From Pseudomonas poae (lineage in GTDB: Bacteria > Pseudomonadota > Gammaproteobacteria > Pseudomonadales > Pseudomonadaceae): a DNA stretch of 64,000 nt. Below are positions 57,127 to 64,000 of the stretch, piece by piece. The DNA is taken from the NCBI GenBank assembly GCA_004000515.1, contig CP034537.1, positions 4,726,001 to 4,790,000 on the forward strand. The letters are read 5' to 3'. Position 1 is the first letter of the stretch. Each line of letters starts with the position of its first letter. Position numbers and translations under genes: made by a program. Below the pieces are notes generated by a model. The model was not told the origin of the DNA, did not search any database, and worked only from the letters and a program-made list of their open reading frames with translations.

Positions 57127-58265
57127 CAGGCGGCCTTGCTCAGCAGGGCAGCAAACTTGCGTTTGGACTCCTCGACCGCGTCGGCGATGTCGCGTGAAGC
57201 GTTGCTCGATTCCACGCGGTAGGTCTCGGTCAGGCCATGCATGTCGGTCTGGAAACTCAAGGTGGCGTCTGCCAGCGCGCGCACCGAATCGACCTTGATG
57301 GTCGAGCCATAGCTGGCCTTTACAGCGGCTTCCAACTGTTGGTTGTCGGTGCTGCCCAAAGCTTCAAGGCCTTTGCTGATGCCGTCGGTGGTGGCGTTGA
57401 GCGTGTGGGTGGCTTCGGCCAGGCCACTGTTGCTGGTGAACGACACGGCCAGGCCGGTGAGCACCACTTCATTGGTGGAGAAGAACGACACCATGCGCTG
57501 GTATTGGCGCTCCTTGATCACATGCACCTGGTTGATCCGTGCAAAGACCATTTCGGCAGTGTTGTAGCCCACCTTGAGGTCGTCGGCGATGTCCTTGACG
57601 ATCTGGTAGCGCTTGTCCTCGTCTTGCAGCGCACGCACGGCTTCGTCGCGACGCAGTTCCAGGGCCGAACGCTGCGCGGGTTCAAGCTGGTCGGCGGCAG
57701 TGACCTGAGCGTTGGCATCGTTCAGCGCCAGGGTGCGTTGCTCCAATGCCTGGGCCGCCACGCTGAGCACATGCTGGGCGTCGACCTCAGCGGCTTTCAT
57801 GGCCATGCGAAAGTCCATGTAGGACTCCAGGATCACGCTTTCCCGGGCGATCTGGTCGTTGGCCGATTTGCACACCTGCAGGTAATTGTCGCGGATGTCA
57901 TTGAACCGGCTGGGGATCGAGCCTCGGCGCAGGTTCATCCAGCTCAGCTTGAGCTTTTCCAGGGTGTCGAGGCGGCCGTCGTCCATCCAGCCGGCCATCG
58001 CGGCGGCGTCTTCGCGGATCGAGGTAAAGCGTTGGGTGATGTCCATGAAGCGCGCGGAGATATCCATGCCTTCAATCTGCTCGCGCACCATGCTGTTGAA
58101 CGCGGTGGACTGTTGCAATACCGCTGCGATGGCGGTGACTTTGCTGGTGTCGTACTGGGCGACGCGGTCGAGCAGGACCAGCACCGGGGCGTCTTGGACA
58201 GGTTGCAGCAGGTTGATGCCAAGCGTGCGCAGGCCAGTGATTGCCCGTTCCAGGTAGTTGCTCAT
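57126..58265 (-). CDS. Helical/coiled-coil protein heading an unassigned operon
   Basis: 379 residues. Begins SNYLERAITGLRTLGINLLQ; mostly alpha-helical with segments MDISARFMDITQRFTSIRED and LEPAQRSALELRRDEAVRAL. A mildly hydrophobic stretch NEVVLTGLAVSFTSNSGLA (~260-280). No signal peptide and no catalytic motif. The overall look recalls TelA-like toxic-anion-resistance or helical scaffold proteins, but I cannot support a family. First of four leftward genes with overlaps, behind a good sigma-70-like promoter (58315-58342). Confidence 0.75.
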   Translation of the reverse strand: MSNYLERAITGLRTLGINLLQPVQDAPVLVLLDRVAQYDTSKVTAIAAVLQQSTAFNSMVREQIEGMDISARFMDITQRFTSIREDAAAMAGWMDDGRLDTLEKLKLSWMNLRRGSIPSRFNDIRDNYLQVCKSANDQIARESVILESYMDFRMAMKAAEVDAQHVLSVAAQALEQRTLALNDANAQVTAADQLEPAQRSALELRRDEAVRALQDEDKRYQIVKDIADDLKVGYNTAEMVFARINQVHVIKERQYQRMVSFFSTNEVVLTGLAVSFTSNSGLAEATHTLNATTDGISKGLEALGSTDNQQLEAAVKASYGSTIKVDSVRALADATLSFQTDMHGLTETYRVESSNASRDIADAVEESKRKFAALLSKAA

Positions 58266-58268
58266 CGT

Positions 58269-58348
58269 GCGTCCTTTCGTGATGTGTTCAGCACAGATTC
58301 AAGTTAAGTGGGCGAGTATACCGATCAGTGAAGGCAATCCAATGGCTC
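58269..58348 (-). promoter_or_regulatory. Promoter and leader of the coiled-coil operon (copy B)
   Basis: TTGGAT (58342-58337), 16-base spacer, TATACT (58320-58315) on the minus strand. Identical blocks with copy A (49369-49436) cover the -10/spacer region and the ribosome-site region; only the ~30 bases between them differ in length and sequence. Confidence 0.75.
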
Positions 58349-58528
58349 TTGGCCTGAGACGCGCTGTTATAAGCCAAATCCGTCGTGCTTCGAACACACC
58401 GCAGTGCCGTGCCGGGTGTTTCTGGACTGCGCAAAAGTGTACGCCTCGATCCGCGCTTAGCTGTACGGGGCGGCGGGGCGGCAACCCACTACTGTCACAG
58501 GCACTTCACCCTGTTTGGATGTCGCACC

Positions 58529-59137
58529 ATGTTCATGTCTACCGGCCTGCTTTCGGCTTTTGTGCTGTTCGCCTTCGTGTCCTCGATCACGCCTGGCCCC
58601 AATAACACCATGTTGCTCGCATCGGGGGTGAACTTCGGGTTTCGCCGCTCGATGCCCCACGCCCTGGGCATCAGTGTGGGGTTCATGTTGTTGGTGATTT
58701 CGGTGGGGCTCGGCCTGGGCGAGGTGTTCAAGGTGTTTCCGTGGGCCTACACGGTCTTGCGCTACGTGGGCGCCGCGTACCTGCTGTACCTGGCCTGGAA
58801 GATTGCGACGGCGGGCGGCATGTCCGATAGCAATGATGAGCATGGCAAACCCATGACCTTCCTTGGCGCGGCCGCGTTCCAGTGGGTCAATCCCAAGGCG
58901 TGGATCATGGCGCTGGGTGCCATCACCACCCACACGCCGGCCGAGGGTTACGTCACCAACGTGCTGGTGATCGCCTTGGTGTTTGCAGTAGTGAACTTGC
59001 CCAGCGTGTGCGTATGGGTTGGCTGTGGCACGGGCTTGCGCAATGTATTGCGCGAACCGCGCTGGCTGCGGCTGTTCAACTGGTCGATGGCCGGCTTGCT
59101 GGTGCTGTCGCTGTATCCGATGTTGTTTGCGAGCTAA
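58529..59137 (+). CDS. LysE/RhtB-family amino-acid exporter
   Basis: 202 residues, ATG 58529 (an ATG at 58535 is also possible). Six hydrophobic segments; family signature SSITPGPNNTMLLASGVNFG at ~19-38 and FQWVNPKAWIMALGA. Exports amino acids or related metabolites. It is transcribed away from the coiled-coil operon. Confidence 0.9.
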   Translation: MFMSTGLLSAFVLFAFVSSITPGPNNTMLLASGVNFGFRRSMPHALGISVGFMLLVISVGLGLGEVFKVFPWAYTVLRYVGAAYLLYLAWKIATAGGMSDSNDEHGKPMTFLGAAAFQWVNPKAWIMALGAITTHTPAEGYVTNVLVIALVFAVVNLPSVCVWVGCGTGLRNVLREPRWLRLFNWSMAGLLVLSLYPMLFAS

Positions 59138-59140
59138 GTG

Positions 59141-59224
59141 TCAGACCGGCGAAATGGTTGCCAGCAGGCCGATGCCGATGGTCAATACCAAAAAGCCGAA
59201 CAGGAAAAGTGCCATCTTGGTCAT
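59141..59224 (-). CDS. 27-residue single-helix membrane peptide
   Basis: ATG 59224 is preceded by GGAGG at 5 bp, a strong start. The peptide MTKMALFLFGFLVLTIGIGL then LATISPV is one hydrophobic helix with a Lys near the N-terminus. It ends 3 bp past the convergent LysE stop. No known family. Coding is supported by the ribosome site and the clean helix. Confidence 0.6.
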   Translation of the reverse strand: MTKMALFLFGFLVLTIGIGLLATISPV

Positions 59225-59525
59225 AAGGCCTCCGAAGGGAAGGGGAGCGGCAGGGACATTCCTGTCGCACTCGACAAGCGTGTCGGGCATGACGCTATTG
59301 TCCGCGCAGTGCAGATTTCGGTACAGGCGCAGATAACACTCAAAAAACCGTATCAGATGCAGCTGTGACTGCTGTACCAAGGGTTGCGCGTTGGGCCGGG
59401 TTTCTAAAGATCAGCCAGGTGGGCGGTGTTTTAGTCGTTGTATGGCGCCCGACAACCTGTAATCTTCCTACGCAACAGTGAGAATTGGCATCAGGCTTCA
59501 GGCCGCTTTCGTCGTGCGAGGACAT
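59225..59525. other. Intergenic region between the small peptide and signal peptidase genes
   Basis: About 300 bp. It should contain divergent promoters for the 27-residue peptide (leftward) and lepB (rightward). I see no hairpin or further reading frame I can support. Confidence 0.4.
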
Positions 59526-60195
59526 ATGCAACGTTGGTTGAGCAAATACCGTTACGTCATTATCTTCTGGCTGTGCTTCGGCATGTTCCGAACGTCCCTG
59601 GCTGACTGGAACCCTATTCCGTCCGGCTCCATGCGCCCAACCCTGGTCGAGGGGGGATGTGGTGCTGGTGAACCGCGTGGCCTATGACCTCAAGCTACCC
59701 CTCACCGATATTTCGCTGGTCAAGCTGGATAACCCGCAACGCGGCGATGTGGTGACCTTTACCTCGCCCAAGGACGGTGTGCGCCTGATCAAGCGCATCG
59801 TCGGCATCCCAGGTGACACGCTGCAAATGAAGGACGAGGTGTTGTGGGTCAATGGCGTGCCGGCCAGCTACGCCGACGCGCAATCCTTCAGCGAGCGCGT
59901 GGCGCCAGGCCAATTCATCCCCGCGATCAAACTGACCGAGCAGGCCGCGACCAGCCAGCGCACGGTACAAATCATGCCGCAGGTGCGTGCAATGCGCGAC
60001 TTCGGCCCAGTGGTGGTGCCTGCCGACAATTACTTCATGCTGGGAGACAACCGCGATAACAGCGCTGATTCGCGGTACATCGGCTTTGTGCCGCGCCGGT
60101 TGCTGATCGGGCACGCGCACCATATCCTCGCCTCCGCGCAGATCCTGGATCACTGGATGCCACGATTTCGCCGATTCGGGGCGCCAATCCTCTAA
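59526..60195 (+). CDS. lepB: Signal peptidase I (frameshift at 59651-59656)
   Basis: About 223 residues, shorter than housekeeping LepB because only one membrane helix (YVIIFWLCFGMF) precedes the catalytic domain. Box B IPSGSMRPTL (nucleophile Ser35), box D RGDVVTFTSP..RLIKRIVGIPGD (general-base Lys), box E GDNRDNSADSR. The run of six G at 59651-59656 has one too many; with five, VEGDVVLVNRVAYDLKLP follows. Cleaves signal peptides at the periplasmic face. Likely a second, accessory signal peptidase. Confidence 0.9.
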
Positions 60196-60238
60196 GATGG
60201 CGCCCACTGCATCAACAATAAAAGTGGGCTGACCCTCG

Positions 60239-61246
60239 ATGGAAAGACGTCAATTCAGCGGTGGCATGAAGGGCAAGAACCTGCGCTACCTCAACGAAAC
60301 CCAGCAGCCGACGTCGGTTACCCGCGTCGGCTTCTTGCTGCTCGAACACTTTTCCCTGCCTGCATTCACCCAGACCCTCGACACCCTCATTACCGCAAAC
60401 CTGTTACGCCCCGACCTGTTTGCCACACGCACCTTTGGCTGTGGCGACGGTGAAGTGATCAGTGACCTGGGCTTGGTCATTCGCCCCGATGCGCGGCTGG
60501 ACAGCGTGGCGGTGCAAGCGCTTGACCTGTTGGTGATCTGCGGCGGTTTTCGTACCGAACTCAAGGCGGGCGAAGAGTTCATCCAACTGCTGCGCAGCGC
60601 TGCCGAACACGGCATCAGCCTGGCTGGCTTGTGGAACGGCTCATGGTTCCTCGGCCGCGCCGGCCTGCTGCAAGACTACCGCTGCGCCATCCACCCCGAA
60701 CATCGCCCGGCGCTGGCGGAAGTGTCGAAGGCCGCCCAGGTCACCAGCGAACCTTACGTCATAGACCGCGACCGTCTTACCGCCTCAAGCCCCTCGGGCG
60801 CGTTCCACATGGCCCTGGACTGGATCAAGAGCCTGCACGGCAAAGCCCTGGTCGAAGGCATCGAAGATATTTTGGCGTTTGAAGAGTCGCGCTACCGGCG
60901 CATCAAGCCCACCGAAAACGTCAGCGTCAGCGCGCCCTTGCGTGAAGTGGTCAAGCTGATGGACGCCAACCTCGAAGAACCTCTGGAACTGGACCAACTT
61001 GCGGTCTACGCCGGCCGCTCGCGCCGCCAGCTCGAACGGCTGTTCAAGGAACAACTGGGCACCACGCCGCAGCGCTACTACATGGAACTGCGCGTCACCG
61101 AGGCCCGGCGGTTGCTGCAGCACACGGAGTTGTCCCAAGTGGAAGTGTTGGTGGCATGCGGTTTTGTGTCGCCGAGTCACTTCAGCAAGTGCTACAGCTC
61201 ATATTTCGGATATCGCCCCTCGAAGGAGAAGCGGTTGGTGAAGTAG
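60239..61246 (+). CDS. GlxA-type AraC-family regulator (probable hydroxyproline-locus regulator)
   Basis: 335 residues. N-terminal DJ-1/PfpI-like domain (VGFLLLEHFSLPAFTQTLDT; nucleophile-elbow-like GLWNGSWFLGRAG, without a Cys at the elbow) and C-terminal AraC DNA-binding domain with two HTHs (LDQLAVYAGRSRRQLERLFK; VEVLVACGFVSPSHFSKCYS). Next to D-amino-acid dehydrogenase and 2,5-dioxovalerate-type dehydrogenase genes facing it, as in the hydroxyproline (lhp/hyp) loci of Pseudomonas, where an AraC protein (LhpR) activates the pathway. That role is inferred from context. Confidence 0.82.
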   Translation: MERRQFSGGMKGKNLRYLNETQQPTSVTRVGFLLLEHFSLPAFTQTLDTLITANLLRPDLFATRTFGCGDGEVISDLGLVIRPDARLDSVAVQALDLLVICGGFRTELKAGEEFIQLLRSAAEHGISLAGLWNGSWFLGRAGLLQDYRCAIHPEHRPALAEVSKAAQVTSEPYVIDRDRLTASSPSGAFHMALDWIKSLHGKALVEGIEDILAFEESRYRRIKPTENVSVSAPLREVVKLMDANLEEPLELDQLAVYAGRSRRQLERLFKEQLGTTPQRYYMELRVTEARRLLQHTELSQVEVLVACGFVSPSHFSKCYSSYFGYRPSKEKRLVK

Positions 61247-61278
61247 CCTCGAATCAAAATGCGGCAACGGGCTGCATT

Positions 61279-61415
61279 TTGTAGTGAGCGGGCTTGTCCC
61301 GCGCTGGGGGGCAAAGCCGCCCTAATCCCAGCAACGGCTGGTGTACCTGACACACCGTGGCGTTTTTGTTTGGGGCGGCGTTGCCTCCCAGCGCGGGGCA
61401 AGCCCGCTCACTACA
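61279..61415. repeat. MITE-like inverted-repeat element, copy 3
   Basis: Arms TTGTAGTGAGCGGGCTTGTC and its complement ending CTCACTACA. Interior with GGGGCGGCGTTGCC, different from copies 1 and 2. It lies between the convergent AraC and dehydrogenase genes. Confidence 0.85.
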
Positions 61416-61502
61416 GGGGCTAGGCGGCATTGGGGGCTGATGGCAGTGGACCCGCCTACACAGTCATTGCGGGTACCGCAGCCATCAAACGGTTTGTATT
61501 TT

Positions 61503-62752
61503 TCAGAACCGGTCCAGCCGATATGGCCCAAACGCTGATATCGGAGCCTGCATCCGCAGCGGATCATCCAACCTCCCCACCATCTCCGCCGTCACCGCCG
61601 CCTGCGTCAACCCCAGGTGCTGATGCCCAAACGCAAGCAACACCTTGCCTTCACACACCGGTCAATAATCGGCAATGAGTCCGGCAATGACGGCCGGAAC
61701 CCCATCCATGGCGTTGCGTCTTGTGCACTCAATTCTTCACGGAACAACCCATTGCTCAACCGGTGCAACTGCCAGGCACGCTCCATGTTCGCCGGGCGCT
61801 CCAGGCCCGCGAACTCCACGGTGCCTGCCAGGCGCAGGCCGCCGGACATGGGCGTCATGATGAACTTGCGCTCCAATGAAGTGACGGCAAACGGCAGGCG
61901 TTTGTGTTCGTGGGGCAGCATCAGGTGGTAGCCGCGCTCAGTGTCCAGCGGCACCTTCTTACCGGTCAGCGCAGCGGTGAGCTTGGCCGAATGAGCGCCG
62001 CAGGCGATCAGCACTTGGCCTGCTGTCACACGGCCTTGATCTGTGTTCAGCGATACACCGTGCGCTTCTACCCGGCCATCAAGTACGCGACGTTTAAGAA
62101 ATTGCACGCCGTGGGCCTTGGCGGCTTGCACCAGCTCGCACACCACGTGGTACGGATCGAGAAAATGCCCGGTAGCGGGAAAAAACAGCCCACCTTGAAT
62201 GTTGTTGCTCAGTTGCGGTGCAGCTTGGCGAATAGTGTCACCTGACCAAAAATCCACTGGCACCTGCTGTTGGTGCATGCGTTGTTGCAAGGCATCGAGC
62301 GCCGCTCGCGAGTCGGGGCGTTCAAACACCAGCAGTGAGCCGTCCTCGCGCAGCAACTGCGGGCGTTCGATGCTGTGCAGCAGGCGCTGCCAGGCACCCA
62401 GGCTGCCTTCGTTGAGTGCGCGAATGCCCGCCACCGTGCGCTGGTAATGCGCCGGGCGCAGGTTCAACAGCAGGCGGATAAACCAGGGCAGGGCGCGGGG
62501 CATGTATTTCCAGTCCAGGCGCAGCGGGCCCATCGGGTCCAGCAACATGGCGGGCAGGCGCTTGAGGATCGACGCGTCGGCGATGGGAAACACTTGCTCG
62601 GTCGCCAGGTGACCGGCGTTGCCATAGGACGCGCCCATGCCCGGTTCTTGAGCATCCATCACCACCACCTGCTTGCCTTGGCGAGCCAACTGCAGGGCGC
62701 AGGCGACACCGACAATACCGGCACCGACCACTACGATATCGGGATCGGACAT
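61503..62752 (-). CDS. FAD-dependent D-amino-acid (D-hydroxyproline-type) dehydrogenase (frameshift near 61655)
   Basis: DadA/DAO-family flavoprotein, ~416 residues. The Rossmann start is IVVVGAGIVGVACALQLARQ, then GASYGNAGHLATEQVFPI. The frame slips near 61655; corrected, PIIDRCEGKVLLAFGHQHLG (GHxxxG FAD motif) continues through LTQAAVTAEMVGRL to YRLDRF at 61503, well beyond the apparent stop at 61607. It lies three bases after the aldehyde dehydrogenase. In hypO/lhp loci this enzyme oxidises cis-4-hydroxy-D-proline. A plain D-amino-acid substrate is the alternative. Confidence 0.85.
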
Positions 62753-62755
62753 GGC

Positions 62756-64000
62756 CTAGGCCTCTCTCTGGCCATCGAGCAAGCGCCGCAGCAGCATGGG
62801 ATTGCCGTGTTGCAGCGCACTGGGCAGCAGCGCATCGGGAAAGTCCTGGTAGCACACCGGCCGCAGGAAACGGTGGATGGCGGCCGTGCCCACCGACGTG
62901 CTGCGTGAGTCGCAAGTGGCAGGGAAAGGCCCACCGTGGACCATGGCGTCACTGACTTCAACACCCGTAGGCCAGCCGTTGACCAGCAGCCGACCGGCCT
63001 TGCGTTCCAAGACCGGTAGCAGGGCCTTGGCGCTTGCCAGATCAGCGTCGTCGAGGTGCAAGGTGGCGGTGAGTTGGCCTTCCAGGTGTTCGCTGACTTG
63101 GCGAACTTCATCCATGTCGGCACACACCACGATCAACGACGCCGAACCAAATACTTCGGCGTGCAGGTGTTCGTTGGTCAAAAACGCTTGGCCTCGGGTG
63201 ACCAATACATGCGCCTGGCCCTGGTTCGGAGCGTCTGCCGCCTGACCTTTTGCCGCGACATGCGCGTGCTGGCTCAAGGCGCTGACGCCAGACGCGTACG
63301 CACTGTAAATGCCAGGGGTAAGCATGGTCTGCGCCGCGCAGCCCGGCAGGCGCTCACGGACTGCATTGATAAAACGATCAAGCGCCGGCCCTTTGACCGC
63401 AATCACCAAACCGGGGTTGGTGCAGAATTGCCCGGCACCTTGGGTCAACGAGGCTACAAAACCCTGGGCCAGCGCCTCGGCTCGTGCTTCGAGCGCTGCC
63501 CCGAACAGATACACCGGGTTGATCGAACTCATTTCCGCATACACCGGAATGGGCTCGGGCCGCGCCTGTGCGGCGTGAGTCAGTGCAACACCACCGCTGC
63601 GCGAACCGGTAAACCCCACCGCCTTGATACGTGGATCGGTGACCAACGCAATGCCCACTTCGCGGCCCGAGCCATACAACAGAGAAAACACGCCCTCCGG
63701 CAGGTCGCAGGCCTTGATCGCCTTTGCAACCGCACGGCCCACCAGTTCACTGGTGCCGGGATGGGCGCTGTGGGCCTTGACCACCACCGGGCATCCGGCA
63801 GCCAATGCCGACGCGGTATCACCGCCCGCCACCGAGAACGCCAGCGGGAAATTACTGGCGCCAAACACGGCCACTGGGCCCAGCGCGATATGACGCTGGC
63901 GCAGGTCCGGGCGCGGCAGGGGCTGGCGCTCGGGCAGCGCCGGGTCCACGCGCACATCCAGCCATTCGCCGGCACGTACGGTGCGGGCGAAGGTGCGTAA
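62756..64000 (-). CDS. Alpha-ketoglutarate-semialdehyde (2,5-dioxovalerate)-type dehydrogenase, 5' end outside window
   Basis: At least 414 codons, open at the window edge. ALDH fold: [20 protein letters not shown] (NAD(P) site), [23 protein letters not shown] (general-base Glu), [16 protein letters not shown] (catalytic Cys), ending [12 protein letters not shown]. This N-A-S-N-F-P-L type is characteristic of 2,5-dioxovalerate dehydrogenases, which convert the last intermediate of hydroxyproline or sugar-acid breakdown to 2-oxoglutarate. Adjacent to the D-amino-acid dehydrogenase gene. Confidence 0.88.
   Translation of the reverse strand, partial: LRTFARTVRAGEWLDVRVDPALPERQPLPRPDLRQRHIALGPVAVFGASNFPLAFSVAGGDTASALAAGCPVVVKAHSAHPGTSELVGRAVAKAIKACDLPEGVFSLLYGSGREVGIALVTDPRIKAVGFTGSRSGGVALTHAAQARPEPIPVYAEMSSINPVYLFGAALEARAEALAQGFVASLTQGAGQFCTNPGLVIAVKGPALDRFINAVRERLPGCAAQTMLTPGIYSAYASGVSALSQHAHVAAKGQAADAPNQGQAHVLVTRGQAFLTNEHLHAEVFGSASLIVVCADMDEVRQVSEHLEGQLTATLHLDDADLASAKALLPVLERKAGRLLVNGWPTGVEVSDAMVHGGPFPATCDSRSTSVGTAAIHRFLRPVCYQDFPDALLPSALQHGNPMLLRRLLDGQREA

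Noticed and set aside
1..64000. CRISPR array, prophage or rRNA operon
   Set aside because: No regularly spaced repeats, phage structural genes or rRNA sequence seen; the only RNA gene found is tRNA-Cys.

Overview
The window reads as chromosome of a Pseudomonas of the fluorescens group. The signs are a GC-rich coding style, a full-length pvdQ (pyoverdine maturation / acyl-homoserine-lactone acylase), the glgA-treZ-malQ-treY-DUF2934-glgX operon, part of a hydroxyproline-type catabolic locus, an EmrAB-like efflux operon, a Pseudomonas REP sequence, and three copies of a ~135-bp inverted-repeat element with TTGTAGTGAGCGGGCTTGTC-type ends.

Layout. 1-4.1 kb: a kinase-like gene cut by the window edge, a Sel1-like periplasmic protein, an arsR-arsC-arsH operon without an arsenite pump, and a cupin/CMD protein. 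4.2-5.8 kb: LysR and TetR regulators. 5.9-15.3 kb: an iron/siderophore locus (Fur-box-like site, two half-size ABC transporters, a FecCD/ATPase/binding-protein importer, a TonB-dependent receptor). 15.3-19.1 kb: an epoxide-hydrolase-like protein and an autotransporter. 19.3-34 kb: a long leftward gene train. Glycogen/trehalose genes run glgA to glgX, followed by a tightly coupled acyl-CoA-dehydrogenase-like / PIG-L deacetylase / NodS-like methyltransferase / GT2 cassette and a second, catalytically altered PIG-L gene. 34.4-39.2 kb: 2-hydroxyacid dehydrogenase, an alpha/beta hydrolase split by an IS481-like element, YqaA- and DUF411-type genes, and an SRPBCC protein. 39.3-44.4 kb: chemoreceptor, aldo/keto reductase with divergent LysR, small lipoprotein and membrane protein, and a short Fur-like protein. 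44.6-49.4 kb: pvdQ, tRNA-Cys, and small accessory genes. 49.4-54.7 kb: tripartite MFS efflux operon with divergent TetR, and a Gly-rich lipoprotein. 54.8-58.3 kb: an unassigned operon of two coiled-coil proteins, a membrane protein and a PLD-family nuclease. 58.5-64 kb: LysE exporter, a 27-aa membrane peptide, a second signal peptidase I, an AraC regulator, and D-amino-acid (hydroxyproline-type) dehydrogenase plus aldehyde dehydrogenase genes running off the window.

An important caveat is that about 25 genes are broken by single-base indels, mostly one base missing from a homopolymer. Restoring the base re-creates intact proteins with full motifs. I treat these as probable sequencing/assembly errors, give the coordinates of the whole gene, and name the frameshift position. 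The only convincing biological disruption is the hydrolase interrupted by the IS element, where a 4-bp target duplication is visible.

Most interesting for new biology are: (1) the deacetylase/methyltransferase/glycosyltransferase/acyl-CoA-dehydrogenase cassette appended to the trehalose/glycogen operon; (2) the coiled-coil/PLD-nuclease operon at 54.8-58.3 kb; and (3) a nearly identical promoter and leader placed both before that operon and before a small gene 9 kb away whose protein starts like the operon's second protein.
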